Below, piece after piece: positions 1 through 7,161 of a stretch of DNA of 64,000 nt (the stretch's first letter is position 1; every line of letters begins with the position of its first letter). The translations under genes were made by a program, and so were the position numbers. The DNA comes from Oscillospiraceae bacterium. Lineage in GTDB: Bacteria > Bacillota > Clostridia > Oscillospirales > Oscillospiraceae. The stretch lies in contig JAFQFC010000023.1 of NCBI GenBank assembly GCA_017415775.1, positions 1-64,000 of the forward strand, written 5' to 3'. The notes below the pieces were generated by a model that ran no database searches, was not told the origin of the DNA, and saw only the letters and a list, made by a program, of their open reading frames with translations.

Positions 1-240
1 CGAGAGGACCGGGATGGACGTACCTCTGGTGCACCAGTTGTCCTGCCAAGGGCATAGCTGGGTAGCTATGTACGGACGAGATAAACGCTGAAAGCATCTA
101 AGCGTGAAACTCTCCCTAAGATAAGATCTCTCATCCTTTATGGAGTAAGGGCCCAGAAAGACGATCTGGTTGATAGGCCGGAGGTGGAAGTGCAGTAATG
201 TATGCAGCTGACCGGTACTAATAGCCCGAGGGCTTGACCT
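1..240 (+). rRNA. rrl: 23S ribosomal RNA, 3' end (partial)
   Basis: The window opens inside the sarcin-ricin loop: the first bases CGAGAGGACC are its conserved 3' part. The sequence then runs through the last helices of 23S rRNA to the typical 3' terminus GGGCTTGACC near position 240. The 5' part lies outside the window. The rRNA is followed at once by tRNA genes and 5S rRNA in the same direction, so this is the tail of an rRNA operon. The exact 3' end is accurate to a few bases. Confidence 0.95.
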
Positions 241-315
241 ACAAAATTTTGCAGGCAATCAGCCTTCTCCCATCTCAAATCATACATTGTTCGGTTTTCA
301 GGGTGTAAGACACAT

Positions 316-391
316 GCACCTTTAGCTCAGCTGGTAGAGCACCTGACTCTTAATCAGGGTGTCCAGGGTTCGAGTCCCTGAAGGTGTACCA
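316..391 (+). tRNA. tRNA-Lys (anticodon CTT)
   Basis: A full cloverleaf can be folded. The acceptor stem GCACCTT pairs with AAGGTGT, and an encoded ACCA end follows. The anticodon loop CTCTTAA gives anticodon CTT, and the T loop is GTTCGAGTC. It lies between 23S and 5S rRNA in the operon spacer, three bases before tRNA-Glu. Confidence 0.95.
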
Positions 392-394
392 AAT

Positions 395-469
395 GGCCCA
401 TTGGTCAAGTGGTTAAGACAGCGGCCTCTCACGCCGTTAACATCGGTTCGAATCCGGTATGGGTCACCA
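395..469 (+). tRNA. tRNA-Glu (anticodon CTC)
   Basis: The acceptor stem GGCCCAT pairs with ATGGGTC (one G-U), followed by ACCA. The anticodon stem GCGGC/GCCGT closes the loop CTCTCAC, giving anticodon CTC. It is co-transcribed with the preceding tRNA-Lys in the rRNA spacer, an unusual place because tRNAs more often lie between 16S and 23S. Confidence 0.93.
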
Positions 470-541
470 CTTTTCTCTTGACAGAGAAAGAAAAAGCGAA
501 TATCATAGGTTTGTGATTGCGTAAGTGATTCGCAAACGACA

Positions 542-656
<115 letters not shown>

Positions 657-658
657 AC

Positions 659-733
659 GCCTTCTTAGCTCAATGGTAGAGCATGCGGCTGTTAACCGCA
701 GGGTTGTAGGTTCGAGCCCTACAGAAGGCGCCA
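659..733 (+). tRNA. tRNA-Asn (anticodon GTT)
   Basis: The acceptor stem GCCTTCT (659-665) pairs perfectly with AGAAGGC (723-729), with an encoded GCCA end. The anticodon loop CTGTTAA gives GTT. It lies three bases after 5S rRNA and just before a strong terminator, so it is the last gene of the rRNA operon proper. Confidence 0.95.
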
Positions 734-740
734 CAAAGGG

Positions 741-775
741 TGTGCCGCCGCCGCAAGGTGGCGGCACATTTCTTT
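741..775 (+). terminator. Rho-independent terminator of the rRNA operon
   Basis: A 12-bp stem (741-752 with 757-768, one G-U) closed by a GCAA tetraloop is followed by TTTCTTTAT. It stands directly after tRNA-Asn. Confidence 0.88.
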
Positions 776-804
776 ATAAGGTAGCCAAAGAGAATCGATC
801 ACAA

Positions 805-881
805 GGGCCTTTAGCTCAGTTGGTTAGAGCAGACGGCTCATAACCGTCCGGTCCCGGGTTCGAGTCCCCGAAGGCCCACCA
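805..881 (+). tRNA. tRNA with CAT anticodon (Met, or Ile2 read through lysidine)
   Basis: The acceptor stem GGGCCTT pairs with AAGGCCC, with ACCA encoded. The anticodon loop CTCATAA gives CAT. The anticodon arm GACGGCTCATAACCGTC resembles, as far as I recall, the Firmicute tRNA-Ile2 type in which the C is modified to lysidine, but elongator Met cannot be excluded by eye. It lacks the three G-C pairs under the loop that mark initiator tRNA. Confidence 0.88.
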
Positions 882-884
882 CAT

Positions 885-960
885 AGGGGTATAGCTCAGC
901 TGGTAGAGCAGCGGTCTCCAAAACCGCGTGTCGAGAGTTCGAATCTTTCTGCCCCTGCCA
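885..960 (+). tRNA. tRNA-Trp (anticodon CCA)
   Basis: The acceptor stem AGGGGTA (885-891) pairs with TGCCCCT (950-956), followed by GCCA. The stem GCGGT/ACCGC closes the loop CTCCAAA, giving anticodon CCA. It is three bases after the preceding tRNA and two bases before a terminator. Confidence 0.95.
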
Positions 961-961
961 T

Positions 962-999
962 GAAAAACGACAAGTTTCGACAGAAACTTGTCGTTTTTC
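962..999. terminator. Strong palindromic terminator after tRNA-Trp
   Basis: A perfect 17-bp stem (962-978 with 983-999) with loop GACA, A-run on the left and T-run on the right, so it can act in both directions. A near-copy with the same GACA loop lies at 1236-1273. Confidence 0.88.
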
Positions 1000-1004
1000 A
1001 ATGA

Positions 1005-1362
1005 AGTGTTCCCTTCGGGAACATGAAGCCGCTACGCTAATGATGCCACTTTGTTAATGATGTGTTGCTTAGCAACATTAAGGAACGCTTCGCATCATAA
1101 ATGAGCGAAGCGAATTGACATCATATTGCGCACAGCGCAATGCATCATATCGACGAAGTCGATGCATCATTTTCGTGCGAGAGTTCGACTTCATACGAAA
1201 AAATGCCGCAAATATCTTTTTTGTACCCCATAGGCAAAAAGCGACAAGCTTCGACAGAAGCTTGTCGTTTTTTTATTCATTGCGAAAGCGATGGCATATC
1301 ATCACCGAAGGTGTATATCATCAGCCGCAGGCGGCAGTTAGTTTTCGCAATGATGATATGCA
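1005..1362. repeat. Array of small hairpins with ATGATG/CATCAT linkers
   Basis: This gene-free stretch after the tRNA cluster consists of short perfect or near-perfect hairpins: TGTTCCCTTCGGGAACA, TGTTGCTTAGCAACA, CGCTTCGC with GCGAAGCG, TTGCGCACAGCGCAA, ATCGACGAAGTCGAT, CATTGC-gaaa-GCGATG, CACC-gaa-GGTG and GCCG-ca-GGCGGC. They are separated by linkers with the core ATGATG in the left part (about 1038-1062) and its complement CATCAT in the right part (about 1093-1170 and 1297-1323). The stems differ in sequence but keep their pairing. No open frame here has a ribosome binding site. I do not recognise a named family. The rest of 961-1548 holds only terminators and AT-rich sequence. Confidence 0.75.
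1236..1273. terminator. Second copy of the GACA-loop terminator
   Basis: A 17-bp stem with one G-U, loop GACA and terminal T-run. It differs from the palindrome at 962-999 by only a few bases that keep pairing or turn into G-U. It lies inside the hairpin array with no gene immediately before it on either strand. Confidence 0.7.
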
Positions 1363-1416
1363 CGAGTTCAAATTCACACGCCAAAGCTGCCGAACATCTT
1401 TTTCGCGGTTCCTGCC

Positions 1417-1457
1417 AAATCCACAGCCCTCTTACGAAGGATGTGGATTTTTATTTT
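1417..1457 (+). terminator. Terminator-like hairpin before the first protein gene
   Basis: AAATCCACA (1417-1425) pairs with TGTGGATTT (1442-1450) around a partly paired loop, followed by a T-rich tract. It insulates the following gene from upstream transcription. Confidence 0.6.
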
Positions 1458-1548
1458 TGGGTGCGATGGCCTGGTATTTGTGTTGAATGATTGAAGATTC
1501 TCGATTACAATAAGAATAATCCATGCGCACTGCAGAAAGGAGTACCCC

Positions 1549-2220
1549 ATGGAAAGGCGATTTCAATTTGATGAAGCATATTGGGGCCAGCCGCCGGAGG
1601 TAAGAAAGCTGTCTGAAAATCTGATTTTAGCGGCTGAATGTGCACAAGGACCGGATGCCGGGTTTATGGATGGTTATTTCCTACCGAGATTCCTGCAGCA
1701 ATGCCGCACTTGTGCGACGGAGCTTCGGAAATTGCTGCAGACGGAATATGACAGGGTTGTGGACGGTCTTGAGAGGGGTCTTGTGGTTGCGTTTTATCTT
1801 AATGACATGAAGCGGCTTGCCTATATTGGCCTTCCGGAGGCAATCCTGCAATACGTGATCCATGATATCCAGTTTACGTCCGAATACGAAAAGCATGAAG
1901 AATACATCTGGCTTTTGGAGATCGCCGTCAGAGGTGGATTTCCCAACCAAACGATGGAAGACTACGGAAATCAGCTGCTTGGCTCGCTGTGCTTTTCTTA
2001 TGGCAAGCACCTGAAGTATCTTGGAATGTATCAGGGAACCGTCTATCTTAAGCGGGCGGCGGAGCTGAACAATCAGGAGGCCATAGCAGAGCTGCGTCCC
2101 GTAAGTCGGTTCGATGTACTGTATAAAGATACCGGGTTGGTCCTTGCCGATACCCATGAGAAGATCTATCAGCTTGGCGACACGTTTGTTACCGAAAGTG
2201 GGCGGGAGATCACTCCGTGA
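1549..2220 (+). CDS. Hypothetical protein, possible helical-repeat fold
   Basis: A 223-residue soluble protein that I do not recognise. No signal peptide or membrane segment is visible. The ATG is preceded by the ribosome binding site GAAAGGAG at suitable spacing. Near residues 165-185 the segment YLKRAAELNNQEAIAEL resembles the second helix of Sel1 or TPR repeats, so an alpha-helical repeat or interaction protein is possible, but this is weak. Base composition is clearly less GC-rich than the surrounding housekeeping genes, consistent with acquisition. It is a single-gene unit: a hairpin-terminator precedes it and a strong terminator follows. Confidence 0.7.
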   Translation: MERRFQFDEAYWGQPPEVRKLSENLILAAECAQGPDAGFMDGYFLPRFLQQCRTCATELRKLLQTEYDRVVDGLERGLVVAFYLNDMKRLAYIGLPEAILQYVIHDIQFTSEYEKHEEYIWLLEIAVRGGFPNQTMEDYGNQLLGSLCFSYGKHLKYLGMYQGTVYLKRAAELNNQEAIAELRPVSRFDVLYKDTGLVLADTHEKIYQLGDTFVTESGREITP

Positions 2221-2252
2221 GGAGTTGGCTGGCAGACAAAATATGTGAGGTG

Positions 2253-2282
2253 AAAGCGCAGGGGATTCCCCTGCGCTTTTCT
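2253..2282 (+). terminator. Terminator after the hypothetical gene
   Basis: A 12-bp stem AAAGCGCAGGGG / CCCCTGCGCTTT with a 3-nt loop, followed by TTTTC. The TTGACA box of the next promoter begins two or three bases downstream. Confidence 0.88.
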
Positions 2283-2284
2283 GC

Positions 2285-2335
2285 TTGACAAAATGCACAG
2301 TTATTTATATACTGCAATTAAGTGAACGTGTTCAC
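2285..2335 (+). promoter_or_regulatory. SigA promoter and TetR operator
   Basis: A consensus -35 TTGACA (2285-2290) and a -10 TATACT (2308-2313) are 17 bases apart. Just downstream, over the expected start region, lies the palindrome GTGAACGTGTTCAC (2322-2335), a 6-bp inverted repeat with 2-bp centre typical of a TetR operator. It lies directly before the TetR gene, which implies self-repression. Confidence 0.82.
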
Positions 2336-2350
2336 AAAGGAGGAGAGTTT

Positions 2351-2860
2351 ATGCCGAAAATTATTCCCGGGCTGCGGGATCGACTGGTGGAAGAGGCGGA
2401 GCGACAGCTGGTGTCCGGTGGCTATACCGCATTGACCATCCGCTCGGTGGCAAAGGCGTGCCATGTGGCGGTAGGAACTGTGTATAACTACTTTTCGTCC
2501 AAGGAAGAGTTTGTGGCCTCCGTTCTGCTGGTGCAGTGGCAGCAGGTGCTGCAGTCCATGAAGGCTGCGGCAGAGTCGGCGCAGAGCGTAGATTCGCTGC
2601 TGCGGTGTGTTTACGACCAGTTGTGTACTTTTATCGATCAATACCGAGTCCTTTTTCACGATGAGGCGGCGATTGCTGTCTTTTCTGCGTCGGAAGGACG
2701 ATATCACGATCTGCTGCGCAGACAGTTGGCCCAACCCCTGCGGCCCTTCTGTGCCAGCGACTTTGAGGCAGAATTTGTGGCCGAAGCGCTGGTGACCTGG
2801 ACAGTGGAAGGTGAAGGGTTCGAAGAAATTTACCAGGTGATCCGAAAAATTTTTAAGTAA
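2351..2860 (+). CDS. TetR/AcrR family transcriptional regulator
   Basis: A DNA-binding repressor of 169 residues, normal for the family. The helix-turn-helix is at about residues 30-55, with the signature VGTVYNYFSSKEEF. The C-terminal ligand domain is divergent, so the effector cannot be named. The ATG at 2351 is chosen because AAGGAGG lies just before it; a TTG at 2285 would place the start inside the promoter. The gene is followed 12 bases later by a flavin reductase-like gene and then a membrane protein, so it most likely represses this three-gene operon through the palindrome at 2322-2335. Confidence 0.92.
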   Translation: MPKIIPGLRDRLVEEAERQLVSGGYTALTIRSVAKACHVAVGTVYNYFSSKEEFVASVLLVQWQQVLQSMKAAAESAQSVDSLLRCVYDQLCTFIDQYRVLFHDEAAIAVFSASEGRYHDLLRRQLAQPLRPFCASDFEAEFVAEALVTWTVEGEGFEEIYQVIRKIFK

Positions 2861-2872
2861 GGAGAACGTATT

Positions 2873-3799
2873 ATGTCCAGTTTTGAAAATCTGAGAATCG
2901 TTGACAATTTCTATCAGACATCCCTGTTTTTCCCCATGCCTACGGTGGTGATCAGCACCCTGTGTGAGGACGGCTCCACCACGCTGGGCCCCTATTCTCT
3001 GGTGCAGCCCTACTATGTGGCCGGTAAGGATTTCTATGCCATGCTGCTTTCTTGCCGCAACTCTTCCAACACGGCTCAGAACATTCTGCGCACCGGCAAG
3101 TGCTGCATCAACTTTGTGGATGACAAGCCCAAGACCTTTGCCGAATGCGTGAAGCTCAGCTGGCCCGGCGACAAGCCCGAAGATAAGATGCCCAACTGCA
3201 AGTTCCGTCTGGAGAAGAGCCAGGTGGAAGAAGAGACCGGCGAGAAGCGCCCCATGGTGCTGACGGATGCTATCCAGGCCATTGAGTGCACCTGGGTCCG
3301 TGAACTGGACAATGCCCAGAACGACCAGCCCGGTGAGCTGAACGGCTACGAAGGGCCCTATCACGATTTCAACGGTATTACTTCCAAATTTGGTGCCCAC
3401 TTTATCCTGAAGATCGACCGGATCCTGATGAAGAAGCAGTATGCCGATGCGATCATCAACGGCGTTAAGGCCAAGGACTTCCCCCCTCTGCCCGTGGACT
3501 ATGGCTACCGTGACAGCAAGAACTTCTGGTTCCACCGCAAGACACGTATGCGTGCTGAGCTGCTGCCCATGCGCCAGGCAAGCCTGGAGTCTGTCCGCTA
3601 TGCTGCCGACCGTGCTGACGACAAGATCAAGTTTACCGATGAGGCGCTGATGACCATTTTGAATGTGCCCCGTGTGTTCCTGCCTCTGGTGCTGAAAGGC
3701 TGCGTGGACTGGGCCAGAGAGAACGGCGTGGAGCTGATCACTGCCGAGCATATGCAGATCATCAACGACAAGCGCTCCAAGGAAAAGGGCAAAAAGTAA
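2873..3799 (+). CDS. Flavin reductase-like FMN-binding protein with C-terminal PCP-reductase-like domain
   Basis: A 308-residue cytosolic protein. The N-terminal about 200 residues look like the split-barrel flavin reductase domain that binds FMN (segments PTVVISTLCEDGST and CCINFVDD). The last about 55 residues (from KFTDEALMTILNVP to the end) look like the small helical domain found at the C-terminus of protochlorophyllide reductase subunits and in several unrelated redox proteins. The substrate is unknown. It is the second gene of the TetR-led operon, with a good ribosome binding site (AAGGAG) 12 bases after tetR, so it probably responds to the repressor's ligand, perhaps an aromatic or quinone-like stress compound (inference). 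Confidence 0.8.
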   Translation: MSSFENLRIVDNFYQTSLFFPMPTVVISTLCEDGSTTLGPYSLVQPYYVAGKDFYAMLLSCRNSSNTAQNILRTGKCCINFVDDKPKTFAECVKLSWPGDKPEDKMPNCKFRLEKSQVEEETGEKRPMVLTDAIQAIECTWVRELDNAQNDQPGELNGYEGPYHDFNGITSKFGAHFILKIDRILMKKQYADAIINGVKAKDFPPLPVDYGYRDSKNFWFHRKTRMRAELLPMRQASLESVRYAADRADDKIKFTDEALMTILNVPRVFLPLVLKGCVDWARENGVELITAEHMQIINDKRSKEKGKK

Positions 3800-3814
3800 G
3801 GGAAGGGTGATCCC

Positions 3815-4450
3815 ATGAACGAGTTTACCGTTGCCATGGCGCTGGTGGACTATGTGCCGGTGCTGCTGTTTGCCGCTGCCGCTGTGATCTTGCAGCGGGA
3901 TCTCTACCACAAGATGAGCAAGGGGTCCTTTGCCCTGTTTGCTGCCGGAACCGTGAATATTTTCTGCGCCGGATTCCTGAAGGCCACCTGGAAGCTGCTG
4001 TATGCTGCCGGTGTGTGCGATTTCCGGGCACTGGATGAGATGTTCTTTCCCGTCCAGTCCCTGGGCTTTCTGCTGGCGGGTCTGGGCATCGTGGCCATGG
4101 TTTGCTTCCCCCAGAAAGGGGAGCGGGTCTATACTGCAGCGGCTGCGCCGGTGGTGTTTTCCGGCACCTTCCTGTTTGTGGGCCTGATGGTGGCCGGTCT
4201 TGCGTGTATGAACACAGGGCTGAGCTGCATCGCTGTGAAGATGAAGAAGCCCGGGGCTGTGGTGTGCTTCGTGGTGACTTTCGTGTGCTGCATGGGCATG
4301 GGGTATCTGTCCAGTCAGGACTTTGCGCAGGCATCCATGAACTGGATCGCCGAGGGCGTGAATGTGGCAGGGCAGGGCGCTCTGCTGTTGGGCACGCTGA
4401 TGCTGCACAAGGCAGGCCTTGCCGAGTGGGAACTGCCCGCAAAGAAGTAA
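3815..4450 (+). CDS. Hypothetical polytopic membrane protein
   Basis: A 211-residue very hydrophobic protein with about six predicted membrane segments and no recognisable transporter motif. The ATG at 3815 follows a GGAAGGGTG ribosome binding site. It begins 15 bases after the flavin reductase-like gene and ends at a terminator, so it is the last gene of the tetR operon. Co-regulation suggests it handles, senses or exports the same compound, but nothing in the sequence shows this directly. Confidence 0.8.
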   Translation: MNEFTVAMALVDYVPVLLFAAAAVILQRDLYHKMSKGSFALFAAGTVNIFCAGFLKATWKLLYAAGVCDFRALDEMFFPVQSLGFLLAGLGIVAMVCFPQKGERVYTAAAAPVVFSGTFLFVGLMVAGLACMNTGLSCIAVKMKKPGAVVCFVVTFVCCMGMGYLSSQDFAQASMNWIAEGVNVAGQGALLLGTLMLHKAGLAEWELPAKK

Positions 4451-4453
4451 AGT

Positions 4454-4495
4454 ATACTGCCGTCTGCATTTAGGTGCGGGCGGCAGTATTTTTTT
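4454..4495 (+). terminator. Terminator of the tetR operon
   Basis: ATACTGCCG (4454-4462) pairs with CGGCAGTAT (4481-4489), extended inward by G-U rich pairs, followed by seven Ts. Confidence 0.85.
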
Positions 4496-4505
4496 GAAAA
4501 ACCTA

Positions 4506-4606
4506 TTGACAAACGGGGGGTGGCTATAGTAATATATCAAAGTCGGCAAGAAAACCGCAGAAAATGCGAAAAAAGTGTTGACAAGCAGATGGGAGTTTGC
4601 TATAAT
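4506..4606 (+). promoter_or_regulatory. Two tandem SigA promoters for the tRNA-Asp/Thr pair
   Basis: The downstream promoter is near-perfect: TTGACA at 4578-4583, 17-bp spacer, TATAAT at 4601-4606. An upstream one has TTGACA at 4506-4511 with TAATAT at 4530-4535 (18-bp spacer). Tandem strong promoters suit stable RNA transcription. No protein gene lies between 4451 and the tRNAs. Confidence 0.8.
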
Positions 4607-4645
4607 AATAAAGCTCGCTTCGATGAGATCTGATCAATAAAAATT

Positions 4646-4722
4646 GGCCGAGTAGTTCAGTTGGTTAGAACGCCAGCCTGTCACGCTGGAGGTCGAGGGT
4701 TCGAGCCCCTTCTCGGTCGCCA
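4646..4722 (+). tRNA. tRNA-Asp (anticodon GTC)
   Basis: The acceptor stem GGCCGAG (4646-4652) pairs with CTCGGTC (4712-4718), with GCCA encoded. The anticodon loop CTGTCAC gives GTC. It is the first of two tRNAs behind tandem promoters. Confidence 0.95.
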
Positions 4723-4726
4723 ATAT

Positions 4727-4801
<75 letters not shown>

Positions 4802-4802
<1 letters not shown>

Positions 4803-4837
4803 AAAGCTTCGACTTCGGTCGAAGCTTTTTCTTTTTC
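4802..4837 (+). terminator. Terminator of the tRNA-Asp/Thr unit
   Basis: A 12-bp stem AAAAGCTTCGAC / GTCGAAGCTTTT with a TTCG tetraloop, followed by T-rich sequence. Confidence 0.88.
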
Positions 4838-4848
4838 TAAGAACGAGT

Positions 4849-4900
4849 CCGCCGACCTCATCCGTGCGAAGCACAAAAGGCTTGCCCTAAAAGGCAAGGT
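4849..4900. repeat. Inverted 15-mer of tRNA-Thr and two small hairpins
   Basis: CCGCCGACCTCATCC (4849-4863) is the exact reverse complement of 4765-4779 inside tRNA-Thr. It is followed by GTGC-gaa-GCAC and CTTGCC-ctaaaa-GGCAAG, two small hairpins of the kind seen in the intergenic arrays elsewhere in the window. No coding potential. Confidence 0.6.
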
Positions 4901-4940
4901 ATGGTAAGCTTACGGCAAATACAGAGGAGAGGTGTTTGCC

Positions 4941-5546
4941 ATGAAGTTTATCAATCAGCTGGACTATCCCCACTGGCTCTATGTGACGAAAACAGATCTG
5001 GACGAAGAGCAGCAGGCTCGGGGCAGAGTGACGACGGTGGCGAATTCGGCCTGCGGCTTATGCGCTGCTGTCATGGTGGCCGATCGGCTGCTGCCGGGCT
5101 GCGATTTTGATCTCCGTGCCGCAATCGATCTTTCCTATGAAGTGAAGGCAAATCACAAGGCCGGTACGGACTACCGGCGTTTTGCGCCTGCGTTTGCGGA
5201 GAAAATGGGGCTGCGCTTCCAGGCATCGGCCGATATGGAAGAAATGCGTCGGTGTCTGCGGACCGGCGGTGCGGCGGTGGTTCTGGTACGGGGTGACCGG
5301 GACGGCCAGGTGGGTCTCTTTACCCATGAAGGGCACTACATTGTGGCGCTCAACGAAGAGGCCGATGGACGCTTTGCCCTGCTGGATCCCTATCTCTATG
5401 ACGGAAAGTTTGATGAGGAAGGGGTCAAGGGAAAGGTAGAGTTGAAAAACGGCGTTATCGCATTGTGCAGCGCCGAGATCCTGGCAGAGGAGGCGGAGGA
5501 AGCGCACAAAACCTCCGGACCGTATTACCTTTTCTGGCGTGGCTGA
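4941..5546 (+). CDS. C39-like (papain-like) cysteine peptidase family protein
   Basis: A 201-residue protein resembling the peptidase_C39_2 family. The presumed catalytic residues are visible: Cys38 in NSACGLCAAVM, His132 in THEGHYIVAL and Asp149 in LLDPYLYDG. There is no signal peptide or membrane segment and no ABC transporter domain, so it appears to be a stand-alone cytosolic enzyme rather than a bacteriocin processing exporter; the substrate is unknown. The ATG at 4941 follows the ribosome binding site AGAGGAGAGG. It is a single gene between the tRNA terminator and a convergent terminator shared with the PHP gene. Confidence 0.8.
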   Translation: MKFINQLDYPHWLYVTKTDLDEEQQARGRVTTVANSACGLCAAVMVADRLLPGCDFDLRAAIDLSYEVKANHKAGTDYRRFAPAFAEKMGLRFQASADMEEMRRCLRTGGAAVVLVRGDRDGQVGLFTHEGHYIVALNEEADGRFALLDPYLYDGKFDEEGVKGKVELKNGVIALCSAEILAEEAEEAHKTSGPYYLFWRG

Positions 5547-5557
5547 AAAATTGGCAA

Positions 5558-5592
5558 TAAAAAACGCTCTGGCTTTTGCCAGAGCGTTTTTC
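5558..5592. terminator. Bidirectional terminator between convergent genes
   Basis: AAAACGCTCTGGC (5561-5573) pairs with GCCAGAGCGTTTT (5578-5590). A-runs and T-runs flank both sides, serving the C39-like gene (plus) and the PHP gene (minus). Confidence 0.88.
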
Positions 5593-5604
5593 CGTGCAGG
5601 GGAT

Positions 5605-7026
5605 TTACAGCTGCCGTGTGACCTTCTCCGAGTCGATGGCACTGCCTTTGGTGATGGGGCCTTCCTCCACATGGATGCGGCGCCACTTTTCTTCAAAAGC
5701 CAGCATGTCGGCGGTGGGGACCAATGCCGCCTTGCGGCCGAAGAAGCGGTCAGCGGATTCGGCGTTCATGCGGACGGTCAGCTCGATGAGTTCGGCGGGG
5801 GCGGCACCCATGGCGTAGGAGCGCATAGCCACGCCTTCGCCGGCACAGGTGCGCTGCCGCTCAGGGAAGTAATGGGTCAGCAGGAACTGGGCGTAGGAGA
5901 CCAGGCGAAGGGGGCCGAAAGTGTAGTATCGGCGGTCGTATTCTGCGCCGACGCCCTCCACTGCCACGGCCAGCTTGCTGCGGACGGCGTCGAGAATGGC
6001 GGTGGGGGAGTTGGATTCGGCAAAGCAGACGGTGAAATGATGGGGAAAGTCCAGCGGGCCGGTCAGCGCATGAACATCGCTGGAGCCTACGATGGGGATG
6101 TCATAGCCGGCGGCACGCAGGTCGTTCCAGAGGGCGATAGAGCGGCTGGTGCCGGCAGGATCGGCGCAGCCGATCAGCTCGTAGGCGTCAAACATACCGC
6201 TTTTCAGAAGGATCATGGCCAGCTCGTCGCAGACGTTGTAGCATCGGGAACCGCCGGGAATCCAGTAGGGATGGGCGAAGATCGCAAGGCCGCCGGCGGC
6301 GTGGATGTGATCTGTGGCCCACATAGCCATGGCGTACTTTTCCCTGTATTTTTCGGGGATGCGATCGGGAACCCGGGACAGACAGGCGGCTACCTCGGCC
6401 TCGTAGGCGGCACGATCCTTGATATACCGGGCGGTGACGCTTTCGGGGCTGCCTACATGAACGATATGCACCGTGGAGACGGGGGTGTGCAATTCTTCGC
6501 CGGGGATGCGGGTGATGCCCAGCTGCACACCGGCATAGGTCTCGTCGATCTCGCTGCCGGGATAGTGGCGGTTATGGTCCGTCAGGGCGAAGAAATCGTA
6601 GCCCTGCTCGCGGTAGTGACCGGCCAACGCAGCGGGGTCCCGCTTGCCGTCGGAGCGGAAACTGTGGCCGTGGAGATCGCCCCGCAGCGGCGTCAGGCGG
6701 TAGAGGTCTTCGCAGAGGGCGTAGATGTGGAACTCGGCCAGCACTTTTTCGTCACGCAGAAGCTGCAGAAAATACTCCTGCTCTCCTTCAAACGTATAGG
6801 TGAAGCGGAGAACGCCGCCTGACGCCTGCAGCGGCAGCAGGGCTTGCGGCGTGGGAGCATAATAGAAACTGCACTCGTCGCCGTTGACGGCCACGATTCG
6901 CAGGGTATAGAGGATATCGTCAAACAGCATAAAGGCACGCTCGTTGGGAGCAATGGTCATCTCTGCGGGCTCGCCGGCCGGAACGACGGAGGGATAGATG
7001 GCGTAGTTTTTGGGATTTGGAAGCAT
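5605..7026 (-). CDS. PHP-domain metal-dependent phosphoesterase
   Basis: A 473-residue protein. After an about 110-residue N-terminal domain of beta-rich appearance, the PHP metal-binding fold starts with GDLHGHS (residues 116-122) and TDHN (149-152). Further conserved metal ligands are seen in IPGEELH, IFAHPYW and GSSDVH. Such proteins hydrolyse phosphoester bonds using two or three metal ions; the substrate is not evident. It is not the DNA polymerase PHP domain and not HisK. The start is supported by AAAGGAGGATCACC before the ATG. It appears to be a single-gene unit on the minus strand, divergent from the YgjV-like gene at 7162. Confidence 0.88.
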   Translation of the reverse strand: MLPNPKNYAIYPSVVPAGEPAEMTIAPNERAFMLFDDILYTLRIVAVNGDECSFYYAPTPQALLPLQASGGVLRFTYTFEGEQEYFLQLLRDEKVLAEFHIYALCEDLYRLTPLRGDLHGHSFRSDGKRDPAALAGHYREQGYDFFALTDHNRHYPGSEIDETYAGVQLGITRIPGEELHTPVSTVHIVHVGSPESVTARYIKDRAAYEAEVAACLSRVPDRIPEKYREKYAMAMWATDHIHAAGGLAIFAHPYWIPGGSRCYNVCDELAMILLKSGMFDAYELIGCADPAGTSRSIALWNDLRAAGYDIPIVGSSDVHALTGPLDFPHHFTVCFAESNSPTAILDAVRSKLAVAVEGVGAEYDRRYYTFGPLRLVSYAQFLLTHYFPERQRTCAGEGVAMRSYAMGAAPAELIELTVRMNAESADRFFGRKAALVPTADMLAFEEKWRRIHVEEGPITKGSAIDSEKVTRQL

Positions 7027-7161
7027 GGTGATCCTCCTTTACAGGTTTCTTTGCCCTTACTATGCCACATCAGCCGGCGTTTGACAAGAGAAAGCCTTGC
7101 CCTGCTGCGGAATATCGGGTACAATCAAAAAGTGAATCATCGGAAGAAAAGGAGAATCTAC

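Noticed and set aside
805..881. Initiator tRNA-fMet
   Set aside because: The first acceptor pair is formed and the three G-C pairs of the anticodon stem are absent, so it is elongator Met or Ile2.
1005..1362. CRISPR array
   Set aside because: Repeats are variable short hairpins with 6-9 nt linkers, without constant 24-37 nt repeats, unique spacers or cas genes.
1115..1490. Two overlapping open frames in the hairpin array
   Set aside because: No ribosome binding site, residues reflect the palindromic repeats, and terminators lie within them.
2318..4549. Long minus-strand open frame opposite the tetR operon
   Set aside because: His/Gln/Gly-rich with no domain; it crosses a promoter, an operator and three well-started genes.
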